Assembly: GCF_034343125.1 (NCBI RefSeq)
Contig: NZ_CP139957.1
Span: forward strand, 1,792,001-1,856,000
DNA from: Caldicellulosiruptor danielii
GTDB lineage: Bacteria; Bacillota; Thermoanaerobacteria; Caldicellulosiruptorales; Caldicellulosiruptoraceae
Direction of reading: 5' to 3'
DNA: 64,000 nt
Positions 51,584 to 60,451 of this stretch are shown one piece after another. Made by a program: the position numbers and the translations under genes. The notes under the pieces are model-generated. The model was not told where the DNA came from, did no database searches, and worked only from the letters and a program-made list of their open reading frames with translations. Within the stretch, counting starts at the first letter, position 1, and each line of letters starts with the position of its first letter.

Positions 51584-53668
51584 TTACTCCTCTTCTTCCT
51601 CCTGCAATGAAGCCTTAGCTGCCTCTATTACCTTTTGGGCAATATGGCTTGGCACCTCTTCATACCTTGCAAACTCCATGGAAAAATATCCTCTTCCCTG
51701 TGTCATGGACCTTAGGTCTGTTGCATATTTGAACATCTCTGCAAGAGGAACCTCTGCCAAAATCTCTTCCAAGTGATTGTCAAGAGGCTGCATACCCAGA
51801 ACTCTTCCCCTTCGTCTGTTCAAATCTCCCATAATATCACCTGTGTAGTCTTGTGGAACAACCACTTTTACACTCATGATAGGCTCTAAAAGCACCGGGT
51901 TTGCCTGCGCAAGACCTTTTTTAAAGGCCAAAGATGTTGCAACTTTGAATGCAAGCTCTGATGAGTCAACTGGATGGTATGACCCATCAACCAAAGTAGC
52001 TTTCAAATTCATAACAGGATAGCCTGCAAGTACACCCTTTTTAATACATTCTCTCAATCCCTTTTCAACAGCAGGAATATACTGTTTTGGAACAGCGCCG
52101 CCAAATATCTTCTCTTCAAACACCAAATCTTCTTCCGGGATTGGCTCAAATTCAATAAACACATGCCCGTACTGGCCATGACCACCTGTTTGTTTTTTGT
52201 ACTTTCCTTCGCTCTTTACCTTTTTTCTGATAGTTTCTCTGTAGGGAACTTTTGGGTCAGACAAAACGACTGAGACGCCAAACTTGTTTTTAAGCTTGCT
52301 AACAATGACATCTATGTGCATCTCACCAATACCATAGATGATGTTTTGACCAGTCTCATTGTTCTTTTCTATTCTGAAAGTAAGGTCCTCTTCCATAAGC
52401 CTGTGAAGACCGTTTGAAATCTTTTCTTCATCGCCTTTTGTTTTTGGCTCAATTGCAAGCATGAGCCAGGGACGTGGAAAATCAATCTCTTCCAGCTTGA
52501 CAGGTCTTGATTGTTCACAAAGTGTTGAATTTGTCAAAGTAGATTGCAGCTTTGTCACAACTCCAATGTCACCTGCAACAAGCTCAGATACAGGAATCTG
52601 CTTTTTTCCCCTTATTGCAAATACCTGGGAAATCTTCTCGGGCTTTTCAGACATGGTATTGATCAAAGTCATCTCTGGCTTTAGAACACCACTTACCACT
52701 TTCAGATATGAAATCCTGCCAACAAACGGGTCAGCAACTGTTTTGAACACAAAAGCACAGACAGGCTGGTTCTTGTCAACTTTGATATTTAATTCGGTTC
52801 CATTTTTTACATCCTTTGCTTTATACTGCTTTGCATCAGCTGCTGGCAAGAGTCTGCAGATGCTGTCCAGAAGCTCTTTAACACCAAGACCCTTTGCAGC
52901 ACACCCGCACAGTATTGGAAAGACTGACCTTTGTTTTATCCCTTCGCTAAGTCCCCTGTAGATTTCATCCTCAGAAATTTCTTCACCTGCAAAATACTTC
53001 TCCATCAGACTCTCATCATTTTCGACCGAATCCTCTATAAGACGATTCCTTATCTCTTCAATTTTATCACTCAACCCGCTCGGAATTTCTACTTCCTTTG
53101 CGGCGTTATCTTCATACCTGTAAGCTCTTTTTGAAATAATATCAACAAAGCCAATAAACCTTCCATTTTCCATTATTGGATACTGAATCGGAATTGCTTT
53201 TGGTGTTAAAACTTGATTAATTCTATCTACTACTTTTTCGAAATTGGCATTTTCCTCATCCATCTTGTTGACAAATATGAGCACTGGAAGACCATGCTTT
53301 TGAGCAAACTCCCATGCCTTCTCCGACCCAACCTGCACACCTGTTTTTGCACCGATTACCAACACTGCAGAATCAGCTGCATAAAGTGCTTCACATACCT
53401 CACCAACAAAGTCAAAGTATCCCGGCGTGTCAAGAATGTTTATCTTGCAGTCCCGCCATTCAAGAGGTTCTACTGTCATTGAGATTGAAATTCGCCTTTT
53501 TATCTCTTCCGGGTCAAAGTCTGAGGTGGTTGTACCATCCTCTATCCTACCCATTCTGTCAATACATCTCGAAGCAAATAACATACTCTCTGTGAGGATT
53601 GTTTTTCCATCCCCCCCGTGACCAAGCAAAACCACATTTTTTATATACTGCGGCACATAGTCTTTCAT
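51584..53668 (-). CDS. Elongation factor G-like GTPase (EF-G2 type)
   Basis: Translational GTPase paralogue, 694 residues, with EF-G domain order: G domain (1-270), domain II (about 300-385), domain III, domain IV (VPYRETIRKKVKSEGKYKKQ TGGHGQYGHVF) and domain V (GDIMGDLNRRRGRVLGMQP). The P-loop is GHGGDGKT (17-24), not the GHIDAGKT of true EF-G, and the switch II is LDTPGYFDF instead of IDTPGHVDF, so the catalytic histidine is Tyr. Function may differ from standard translocation. It is not in a ribosomal operon. Confidence 0.9.
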   Translation of the reverse strand: MKDYVPQYIKNVVLLGHGGDGKTILTESMLFASRCIDRMGRIEDGTTTSDFDPEEIKRRISISMTVEPLEWRDCKINILDTPGYFDFVGEVCEALYAADSAVLVIGAKTGVQVGSEKAWEFAQKHGLPVLIFVNKMDEENANFEKVVDRINQVLTPKAIPIQYPIMENGRFIGFVDIISKRAYRYEDNAAKEVEIPSGLSDKIEEIRNRLIEDSVENDESLMEKYFAGEEISEDEIYRGLSEGIKQRSVFPILCGCAAKGLGVKELLDSICRLLPAADAKQYKAKDVKNGTELNIKVDKNQPVCAFVFKTVADPFVGRISYLKVVSGVLKPEMTLINTMSEKPEKISQVFAIRGKKQIPVSELVAGDIGVVTKLQSTLTNSTLCEQSRPVKLEEIDFPRPWLMLAIEPKTKGDEEKISNGLHRLMEEDLTFRIEKNNETGQNIIYGIGEMHIDVIVSKLKNKFGVSVVLSDPKVPYRETIRKKVKSEGKYKKQTGGHGQYGHVFIEFEPIPEEDLVFEEKIFGGAVPKQYIPAVEKGLRECIKKGVLAGYPVMNLKATLVDGSYHPVDSSELAFKVATSLAFKKGLAQANPVLLEPIMSVKVVVPQDYTGDIMGDLNRRRGRVLGMQPLDNHLEEILAEVPLAEMFKYATDLRSMTQGRGYFSMEFARYEEVPSHIAQKVIEAAKASLQEEEEE

Positions 53669-53838
53669 ACAGGCATTCCCCCTTGTAAATTAAAAAGTTT
53701 TAAATTTGTGTATGATAGATAAGATATTCTACAATGATTTTAAAAATCCTTTTGCTATTTTGCTAATTCTATCAAAAAAAAATTTAAAAACATAGGCAAA
53801 TAAAAGCTTAAGATGTGGTAGAATGTATATAAATCTTA

Positions 53839-53868
53839 TTGACGTACCAAAAAATGTTGCTGTAAAAT
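53839..53868 (+). promoter_or_regulatory. Promoter of the HD-GYP gene
   Basis: TTGACG, 18 bases, TAAAAT. The other part of this 256-base gap (53669-53838) is AT-rich and shows nothing I can name. Confidence 0.5.
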
Positions 53869-53924
53869 TTTATTGAGGAGGCTTTTAATTCAATACTTTA
53901 AAAACAAAGGGGTTTCAAAATCAC

Positions 53925-54977
53925 ATGAAAAAAGTGACAGTTGACCAACTTGAAGAAGGTATGAAACTTGCGCGGGATGTATTTACTGAAAACGGGAAGC
54001 TTTTGCTTCCTGAAGGGTTCATCATAAAACCTTCATTTATTCAAAAGCTGAAAGAACACAACATCGACAGCGTTTATGTGGAAGATGAAAAAGCAGAAAG
54101 TTATATAAAAGAAGAGGTTATTTATCATGAAACCTTTGTTGCCATTCAGGACTTGATGCTGTCTGCAAAGACAGGAGAAATTGTTGACCCATTTGTTGCC
54201 AAAGAAATAATAAACGACATTGTTGCGCAAATAATTGAAGAAGAGGATGTGTTCTTGAGAATAGTTGGATTTAGAGATGTTGATAACTATACATATTTTC
54301 ACTCTGTAGATGTGAGCATTTTCGCCGCTATAATTGGAAAGCTTTTAGAACTTGATAGAAAACAAATAGAAGACTTGGCTTTGGCAGCACTTTTGCACGA
54401 TTTTGGCAAGATGAAAATCCCTCATGAGATATTAAATAAACCTGCAAAGCTTTCTGACGAAGAGTTTGAAGAGATGAAAAAACACACTATATATGGATAT
54501 CAAATTGTAAAAAACATGGATGGTATTTCTGAACAGATCGCAGAAGTGGCACTTTTGCACCACGAAAGACTTGATGGTTCTGGCTATCCTCTCAAACTGA
54601 AAGGCGATAAAATACCTTTATTTGCAAGAATTGTAGCAGTGGCAGATGTATATGATGCTCTTACAGCCGATAGAGTGTACAAAAAGAAAATAGTACCAAC
54701 CAAGGCTGCAGATTATCTCACAAAGTATGCGGGCATTCATTTTGACAAGGACATAGTTCAAAAGTTTTTAAAGATGGTGGTAAAATATCCAGTAGGTTGC
54801 TTTGTGGTTTTAAACACGGGGGAAATCGCAATTGTCTATGAAGAAAATCCTTTCAATAAGACAAGACCAATCGTGAAAGTTGTTGCAAGAAAAGAAGGTC
54901 CACCTGTGCTTATTCCTTATTTTGTGGACCTCTCTCAAGATAACAAAAGGGAAATTATTGATGTAATTAACTATTAA
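53925..54977 (+). CDS. HD-GYP domain protein, probable cyclic-di-GMP phosphodiesterase
   Basis: Predicted signalling enzyme of 350 residues. N-terminal DUF3391-like part (KVTVDQLEEGMKLARDVFTE; LLPEGFIIKPSFIQKL). The HD-GYP domain (about 120-290) has HSVDV, the HD pair at 158-159 (LLHDFGKMKIP) and the full GYP motif HHERLDGSGYP (212-222), so it should be active. The ribosome binding site before ATG 53925 is weak; a strong GAGGAGG lies 44 bases upstream with no start codon at correct distance. Its stop overlaps the convergent tsaD stop. Confidence 0.9.
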   Translation: MKKVTVDQLEEGMKLARDVFTENGKLLLPEGFIIKPSFIQKLKEHNIDSVYVEDEKAESYIKEEVIYHETFVAIQDLMLSAKTGEIVDPFVAKEIINDIVAQIIEEEDVFLRIVGFRDVDNYTYFHSVDVSIFAAIIGKLLELDRKQIEDLALAALLHDFGKMKIPHEILNKPAKLSDEEFEEMKKHTIYGYQIVKNMDGISEQIAEVALLHHERLDGSGYPLKLKGDKIPLFARIVAVADVYDALTADRVYKKKIVPTKAADYLTKYAGIHFDKDIVQKFLKMVVKYPVGCFVVLNTGEIAIVYEENPFNKTRPIVKVVARKEGPPVLIPYFVDLSQDNKREIIDVINY

Positions 54978-55984
54978 CTTTTTTTGCTTACAAGACTTAC
55001 ATAAGGCACAGCATTTTCGCGGTAAGACGACACTATTCCTTCTTGCAACTTAAAGTAGCCGCATGAGGCAATCATAGCTGCATTGTCTGTACAGTACTTA
55101 AATTCCGGCACAAAAAATTCAATATTGTACTTGGTACACTTTTTATAAAATTCACTTCTTAGCCTTGAGTTTGCAGCAACGCCACCAGCAACCGCTATTT
55201 TTTTTATATTTGTCTCAAGTGAAAGATTGATTGTCTTTTCTACAAGTATGCTCACAACTGTTTTTTGAAATGATGCAGCAACATCTTCTATTTTAAATTC
55301 TTCGCCTTTTTGCTTAAGCCTATAAACATGGTTTATCACAGCAGATTTCAATCCGCTGAAACTAAAATTGTACCCATCAACATCGGCAACAGGATATTTG
55401 TACTTGTCCTCATCACCCTGTTTTGCAATTTTGTCAATGGCAGGACCGCCAGGATATCCAAGCCCTAAGTATCTTGCAATCTTATCAAAAGCCTCGCCTG
55501 CCGCATCATCTCTTGTTTTCCCAACTACTTCATACTCTTCAAAATCTTTAAAAATAATTAGATTGGTATGCCCTCCAGAAACCACCAGAACAATTAGCGG
55601 TGGCGTAAGCTGAGGGTATGTTATAAAATTGGCATAAATGTGCCCTTCAATGTGATTCACAGCAACAAACGGAAGTTTTCTGGCATAGCTCAGAGCCTTT
55701 GCAAACGAAAGTCCAACAAGAAGCGAACCTACAAGCCCAGGTCCGTACGTTGCAGCAATACCATCAATATCGTGTATGGATAAACCTGCCTGTTTGAACG
55801 CCATATCAACAACGTATGATATCTTTTCAACATGCTTGCGAGAAGCTATTTCTGGCACAACACCACCAAATTGATGATGGATATCAATCTGTGAGTATAT
55901 CACATTTGAAAGAACTTTTCTTCCATCTTCTACTATTGCAGCAGAAGTTTCATCGCATGATGTCTCAATCCCAAGTACAAGCAT
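54974..55984 (-). CDS. tsaD: tRNA threonylcarbamoyladenosine transferase TsaD
   Basis: Transfers threonylcarbamoyl to A37 of ANN-decoding tRNAs. The 336 residues begin MLVLGIETSCDETSAAIVED and include the metal site HIEGHIYANF, VVSGGHTNLI, DDAAGEAFDKIARYLGLGYPGG and VAGGVAANSRLR. Length and motifs are typical. AAGGAG precedes ATG. Confidence 0.97.
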   Translation of the reverse strand: MLVLGIETSCDETSAAIVEDGRKVLSNVIYSQIDIHHQFGGVVPEIASRKHVEKISYVVDMAFKQAGLSIHDIDGIAATYGPGLVGSLLVGLSFAKALSYARKLPFVAVNHIEGHIYANFITYPQLTPPLIVLVVSGGHTNLIIFKDFEEYEVVGKTRDDAAGEAFDKIARYLGLGYPGGPAIDKIAKQGDEDKYKYPVADVDGYNFSFSGLKSAVINHVYRLKQKGEEFKIEDVAASFQKTVVSILVEKTINLSLETNIKKIAVAGGVAANSRLRSEFYKKCTKYNIEFFVPEFKYCTDNAAMIASCGYFKLQEGIVSSYRENAVPYVSLVSKKS

Positions 55985-56030
55985 CTTTTAGTTCTCAGCT
56001 CCTTACTTAAAAAAACTTTGACACCCTTTT

Positions 56031-56059
56031 ATTATACCAAATTATCATGTAATTTTAAT
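56031..56059 (-). promoter_or_regulatory. Promoter of tsaD
   Basis: TTAAAA (56059-56054), 17 bases, TATAAT (56036-56031), with an extended TGG before the -10. Confidence 0.55.
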
Positions 56060-56079
56060 TTTTTCTATCACATATTTTT

Positions 56080-56088
56080 GATATAATA
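56080..56088 (+). promoter_or_regulatory. Extended -10 promoter of uppP
   Basis: TGATATAAT, a perfect extended -10, 38 bases before the uppP start; the -35 region is only a T run. Confidence 0.5.
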
Positions 56089-56125
56089 AAGTAGTCTGAA
56101 ACAATCGCAAGAGGAGGTTATAGGC

Positions 56126-56923
56126 TTGACAGCATTTCAAGCAATCTTCTTAGGAATACTGCAGGGGCTGGGAGAATTCTTGCCAATTTCAAGCTCTGCA
56201 CACCTGATAATCTTCCCATGGCTTTTTGGCTGGAAGGAACACTCTCTTGTATTTGATGTTGCTTTACATCTGGGGACACTTTTGGCAGTACTTGTGTATT
56301 TCTGGAAGGATTACTTGGATATCCTGGTGCAAGGAATAGAAAAGCCAAAGTCAGAGAAAGGAAAATTACTTTGGTTCATAATAGTTGCAACAATTCCCGG
56401 TGCCCTTTTTGGATACTTTTTTGAAAATATTGTAGAAGAAGTTTTTAGAAAACAGTATCTGTTAATTGCAATTGTGCTTGCTGTATTTGGATTCATATTA
56501 TACTATGTAGATTCAATTGCAAAAAACAAAGTGGGACTTTCAAAAATGAATATGTTGCAGGCAGCCTTAATTGGTGTTTTACAGGCATTTGCTCTTTTCC
56601 CTGGGATTTCACGATCTGGTATAACAATGACAACAGGACTTTTGCTTGGTCTTAAAAAAGAAGCTGCAGCTAAATTCTCGTTCTTGATGTCAGCACCCAT
56701 TATACTTGGTGCAGGAGCTGTATCACTTTTAAAAAACATCAATCATGTGGCCGCTGAGTTTTCAACCTTTGCTATTGGCTTTTTTACATCTGCTATAGTA
56801 GGTTTTCTGGCAATTCATTTTTTGCTTGGCATTGTCAAAAAAAGTGGTTTTAAAATTTTTGCGTATTATAGGTTTTTCTTGGCAGCAGTTATTTTAGCCT
56901 TCTATCTTTTAAGAGCAGTGTAG
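56126..56923 (+). CDS. uppP: Undecaprenyl-diphosphatase UppP (BacA)
   Basis: Recycles the C55 lipid carrier by removing phosphate from its diphosphate. The 265-residue multipass protein shows [21 protein letters not shown] (the first BacA motif, with catalytic Glu), and the second motif [19 protein letters not shown], plus the usual eight helices. TTG 56126 is the start, 8 bases after GAGGAGG. The end overlaps the convergent YkvI-like gene by 35 bases. Confidence 0.95.
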   Translation: MTAFQAIFLGILQGLGEFLPISSSAHLIIFPWLFGWKEHSLVFDVALHLGTLLAVLVYFWKDYLDILVQGIEKPKSEKGKLLWFIIVATIPGALFGYFFENIVEEVFRKQYLLIAIVLAVFGFILYYVDSIAKNKVGLSKMNMLQAALIGVLQAFALFPGISRSGITMTTGLLLGLKKEAAAKFSFLMSAPIILGAGAVSLLKNINHVAAEFSTFAIGFFTSAIVGFLAIHFLLGIVKKSGFKIFAYYRFFLAAVILAFYLLRAV

Positions 56924-57899
56924 ATAAGAGAAGCATTGCTATAATGCCAAGACCAATGAACCCCATGAGTGAGTACAGCTTTCTCAGCAATGCCTGAAAC
57001 TCATTAAAGCCCAAAAGAAGTGAAATGATGATAATAACAAACTCAGCTTTCGAGTTTTTGATAGAATAGGAAAGTCCCATGTAGTTTGCGAGAATTGTTG
57101 TAAGTATTTCTAAAAATGCACATGTAACAAGAATAAGCTTCAAAATAATATTCTTTTCAACTATCAAAAGAGGCATCTGGGTATTTAGAATGCTGCTTTT
57201 TGAAAGCAACATGGTATTTATTATGCTTAGCAGCCAAAAAATCAATATTGATGATATTATTATCGAGACTTTAATCTCTTTTTGACGGAATCTTTGTTTA
57301 AGACCATTTACCACAGGAAAAGCAAGCAACGAGTTGTAAGTGGAGTAAAGTAAAGGAAATATAAGATGATTCAAAATGTCTTTTTGTAAATGGAATTTTA
57401 AACTTTCAAATTGAGTAAGTATCTCATTTTTATGCAAAGCTTGCAGAAAAATAAAAACAATCGTTATAATTAAAATACTAATAACAACTTTATTTATATT
57501 CACAACTGCCAGTAACCCATGTTTGAAAATTGCAACGCTTAAAACAAAACAAAGTAGAGTAAATATATGCCTGCTTACTCCCAAAAAATCTTTTCCTAAC
57601 TGACCAAATGCAGAAAACATAACTATTAGTGTTATTACAGAAAAGAGCAAGATGTAAGATTTAAATACCATTAAAATTATCCTGCTTTTAATCCTGATGT
57701 CCACAAAGTAAAGTAAAATTAGAAATATCAAAATGGAAGAAAAGAAAATATATAAAAAACTTTTTTCTTTGAACCGAGAGAAAAAATAAAAAATCTCCTG
57801 ACCGGTTGAAAAACCAGCACCTATTATTGCCCCAAGGATTGTTGAAACAATTGCAAAAATTTTCCCCATTGGTGATTGTTTCCCCCTTGATACTTTCAT
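56889..57899 (-). CDS. YkvI-like membrane protein, possible transporter
   Basis: A 336-residue protein with about ten hydrophobic segments. The start [24 protein letters not shown] region ([20 protein letters not shown]) is the YkvI hallmark and resembles the unwound first helix of APC-type transporters. Substrate is unknown. The start could be M1 or M11 (57869, with GGGGG about 13 bases upstream). It overlaps uppP tail to tail. Confidence 0.78.
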   Translation of the reverse strand: MKVSRGKQSPMGKIFAIVSTILGAIIGAGFSTGQEIFYFFSRFKEKSFLYIFFSSILIFLILLYFVDIRIKSRIILMVFKSYILLFSVITLIVMFSAFGQLGKDFLGVSRHIFTLLCFVLSVAIFKHGLLAVVNINKVVISILIITIVFIFLQALHKNEILTQFESLKFHLQKDILNHLIFPLLYSTYNSLLAFPVVNGLKQRFRQKEIKVSIIISSILIFWLLSIINTMLLSKSSILNTQMPLLIVEKNIILKLILVTCAFLEILTTILANYMGLSYSIKNSKAEFVIIIISLLLGFNEFQALLRKLYSLMGFIGLGIIAMLLLSTLLLKDRRLK

Positions 57900-57966
57900 A
57901 TATTTCTCAAATTAAATGATATTTAAATTCAAAACGCTATATGAAAGAATTCTGGAGGAAGAAAAA

Positions 57967-58593
57967 ATGGAGTTTATAAAACAGATATTTATATCAATTG
58001 CTGAATACCTCTCTCAGTTTGGTCATTTGGGTATATTCATAGGAATGACGCTTGAATCTGCCTGCATTCCAATACCCTCTGAGGTCATCCTGCCGCTTGG
58101 CGGGTACCTTGCATATAAAGGAATTGGAAGTGTGCTTTCCATGACCATTGTTGCTACCTTAGGAGGTCTTGCCGGTTCTATAATAGCCTATGTAGTAGGG
58201 TACTTTGGCGGAAGACCGTTTATATTAAAATACGGAAAATACTTTTTTATCTCAAAGCACGATTTCGAAAGGGCAGAAAAATTCTTTCAAAAAAGAGGAG
58301 AAATCACAATATTTGTGAGTAGGCTCTTGCCTGTAATAAGGACATTCATATCACTACCTGCTGGCGTTGCCAAGATGAACTTTGTAAAGTTTTGTATCTA
58401 CACCGTCCTCGGGTCATTTCCTTGGTGTCTGCTTTTTGTCTATCTTGGCAAAAAACTTGGCGATAATTGGAAGTCAATAGAAGAGCATTTGAAAGGTTTT
58501 GACTATCTTATATTAGCCTTGATAATTGCTGCAATTGTGGGTTATGTTGTATATAAAATCTTCAAGGGCAAAAAGATAGCCGACGTTGAATAA
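57967..58593 (+). CDS. DedA-family membrane protein
   Basis: Probable lipid-flippase-related membrane protein (DedA/UptA class; some members move undecaprenyl phosphate). The 208 residues have ESACIPIPSEVILPLGGYLA, the FGGRPFILKYGKYFFISKHD segment and the family's FVSRLLPVIRTFISLPAGVAKM with its conserved arginines. ATG 57967 follows GGAGG by 8 bases; a longer frame to 57916 is not supported. UppP lies one gene away. Confidence 0.9.
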   Translation: MEFIKQIFISIAEYLSQFGHLGIFIGMTLESACIPIPSEVILPLGGYLAYKGIGSVLSMTIVATLGGLAGSIIAYVVGYFGGRPFILKYGKYFFISKHDFERAEKFFQKRGEITIFVSRLLPVIRTFISLPAGVAKMNFVKFCIYTVLGSFPWCLLFVYLGKKLGDNWKSIEEHLKGFDYLILALIIAAIVGYVVYKIFKGKKIADVE

Positions 58594-58614
58594 ATATAAA
58601 TTTTGATGTATAAT
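58586..58614 (+). promoter_or_regulatory. Promoter of argD
   Basis: TTGAAT, 17 bases, TATAAT. The -35 overlaps the dedA stop codon. Confidence 0.65.
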
Positions 58615-58646
58615 TATTAAAAACTTTAAGGTAAGGAGCCAAAACA

Positions 58647-59852
58647 ATGAGGTTAGATGAAATAATCTCTTATGATTCACAGTACTATGTTAACGTGTTT
58701 GGCAGTCGGATACCACTTGCTTTTGAAAGAGGAGAAGGATGTATTCTTTATGACAGCCAAAGTAAAGAATATCTTGATTTTATCTCTGGAATTTCTGTGT
58801 GCAATTTGGGGCACAGCCACCCAAAATTTGTAGCTGCCTTGAAAGACCAGATTGAAAAGCTCATACACACATCAAGCCTGTTTTACATTGAACCTCAAGC
58901 ACTTTTGGCAAAAAAACTTGCTGAAGTTTCTGGCTTTGACAAAGTATTTTTCTGTAACTCCGGCGCTGAGGCAAACGAGGCTGCAATAAAGCTTGTGAGA
59001 AATTATTTTTATAAAAAAGGTCTTTCTAAATATAAAATCATTACACTTGAAAATTCATTCCATGGAAGAACACTTGCAACAACCGCGGCAACAGGTCAAA
59101 AGAAATACCAAAAGCCTTTTGAACCAATGCCAGAAGGGTTTATAAATGTTGAGCCTGACATTGAAAAGATAAAAAGTGTCATAGATGAACAAACAGCAGC
59201 GGTTATGATTGAGCTTGTCCAGGCAGAAGGCGGAATAAAGGTGCTTTCAAAAGAGTTTGTACAAAAGCTTTATAGCCTTTGCAAAGAAGAGGGGCTTTTG
59301 TTTGTAATTGACGAGGTTCAAACAGGAATTGGAAGATGTGGGAGTCTTTTTTGTTTCGAGCATTATGATATAACCCCTGATATAATTACTCTTGCAAAAG
59401 GGCTTGGAAATGGTGTGCCAATCGGAGCTATGCTTTGCAAAAAAGAGGTTGCTACATTTGAACCGGGTGAACATGGCTCAACTTTTGGGGGAAATTTTCT
59501 TGCAACAAGAGCAGCTTTAGAGGTATTGAAAATAATTGAAGAAGAAAATATAATTGAAAATGTAAACAAAATGGGGGATTATTTAAGACAAAAGCTTCTC
59601 GAGTTAAAAGAACAATTCGATTTTATGGTGGATGTTAGAGGCTTGGGACTTTTAATAGGTGTTGAGTTTTCTTTCTCTGTGAAAGAACTTGTAAGAGAGC
59701 TTGCTTTAGCCGGCCTTTTGACAAGCAGCTGCGGAGGTGGAAACGTCATAAGATTTGCTCCACCTTTGATTGTTCAAAAAACTCACATAGATAAAGCTTT
59801 GGAAATTTTCAAAAACGTGGTGAAAAGGTATGCTGACATGGGAAGAGCTTGA
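58647..59852 (+). CDS. argD: Acetylornithine aminotransferase-type class III aminotransferase
   Basis: PLP enzyme of 401 residues, most like ArgD, which makes N-acetylornithine in arginine synthesis. It shows YLDFISGISVCNLGHSHPKF, FFCNSGAEANEAAIKLVRNY, NSFHGRTLATTAATGQ, FVIDEVQTGIGRCG, the PLP lysine in ITLAKGLGNGVPIGA and HGSTFGGNFLA. Related enzymes act on succinylornithine or 4-aminobutyrate, and no arginine genes are nearby, so the substrate is likely but not certain. AAGGAG precedes the start. Confidence 0.85.
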   Translation: MRLDEIISYDSQYYVNVFGSRIPLAFERGEGCILYDSQSKEYLDFISGISVCNLGHSHPKFVAALKDQIEKLIHTSSLFYIEPQALLAKKLAEVSGFDKVFFCNSGAEANEAAIKLVRNYFYKKGLSKYKIITLENSFHGRTLATTAATGQKKYQKPFEPMPEGFINVEPDIEKIKSVIDEQTAAVMIELVQAEGGIKVLSKEFVQKLYSLCKEEGLLFVIDEVQTGIGRCGSLFCFEHYDITPDIITLAKGLGNGVPIGAMLCKKEVATFEPGEHGSTFGGNFLATRAALEVLKIIEEENIIENVNKMGDYLRQKLLELKEQFDFMVDVRGLGLLIGVEFSFSVKELVRELALAGLLTSSCGGGNVIRFAPPLIVQKTHIDKALEIFKNVVKRYADMGRA

Positions 59853-60387
59853 AAGTGCGTGTCTTTCATGTGAAAAATGCCCTATTTCTAAAAATCGCAC
59901 AAATGTTGTTGTGGGCGATGGAAATATAAACGCAAAGCTTGTTTTTGTAGGTGAAGCACCGGGCGAGGAAGAAGATAAGCAAGGGAAACCCTTTGTGGGA
60001 AGAGCAGGAAAGTTTTTGGACTTGGCTTTAACTTCTCTAGAGCTTTCGAGAGAAAAAGATTTTTATATCTGCAACATTTTAAAGTGTAGACCCCCAAACA
60101 ACCGCGTTCCAACAGAGCTTGAAGCTCAAAATTGCTTGCCTTTTTTGAGAACTCAGATAAAACTTATTTCTCCAAAAATAATTGTCTGTCTTGGGGCAAC
60201 AGCCATGAAATATATTCTTGGCAAAGACCTTAAAATCACTCAAGACAGGGGAAAGTGGTTTGAAAAAGGTGGTTTTTGGATTATGGCTACATACCATCCA
60301 GCAGCACTTTTAAGAGACCTTAGCAAAAGGGAGGATTTCTATAGAGATTTGAAAAGTGTGAAGGAAAGATTGGATCTGATAAAGTAG
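59830..60387 (+). CDS. Uracil-DNA glycosylase, family 4
   Basis: Removes uracil from DNA, which matters at high temperature where cytosine deaminates quickly. The 185-residue iron-sulfur protein has CxxC at 14-17, Cys86 and Cys102 for the [4Fe-4S] cluster. Motif 1 is GEAPGEEEDKQGKPFVG and motif 2 is MATYHPAALLR. Length and layout match the thermophile family-4 enzymes. Its start lies 23 bases inside argD, so the two are translationally linked. Confidence 0.93.
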   Translation: MLTWEELESACLSCEKCPISKNRTNVVVGDGNINAKLVFVGEAPGEEEDKQGKPFVGRAGKFLDLALTSLELSREKDFYICNILKCRPPNNRVPTELEAQNCLPFLRTQIKLISPKIIVCLGATAMKYILGKDLKITQDRGKWFEKGGFWIMATYHPAALLRDLSKREDFYRDLKSVKERLDLIK

Positions 60388-60409
60388 TCACCAAATAAAA
60401 ATATATTAA

Positions 60410-60446
60410 TAAAGGAGCAGACCGCCCAATGTTGTCTGCTCCTTTA
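60410..60446. terminator. Bidirectional terminator
   Basis: TAAAGGAGCAGAC / GTCTGCTCCTTTA, a perfect 13-bp stem with an 11-base loop, between convergent genes. Confidence 0.88.
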
Positions 60447-60451
60447 GCCTT

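Noticed and set aside
53875..53881. GAGGAGG as the ribosome binding site of a missed gene before the HD-GYP gene
   Set aside because: No ATG, GTG or TTG follows at workable spacing and no open frame continues.
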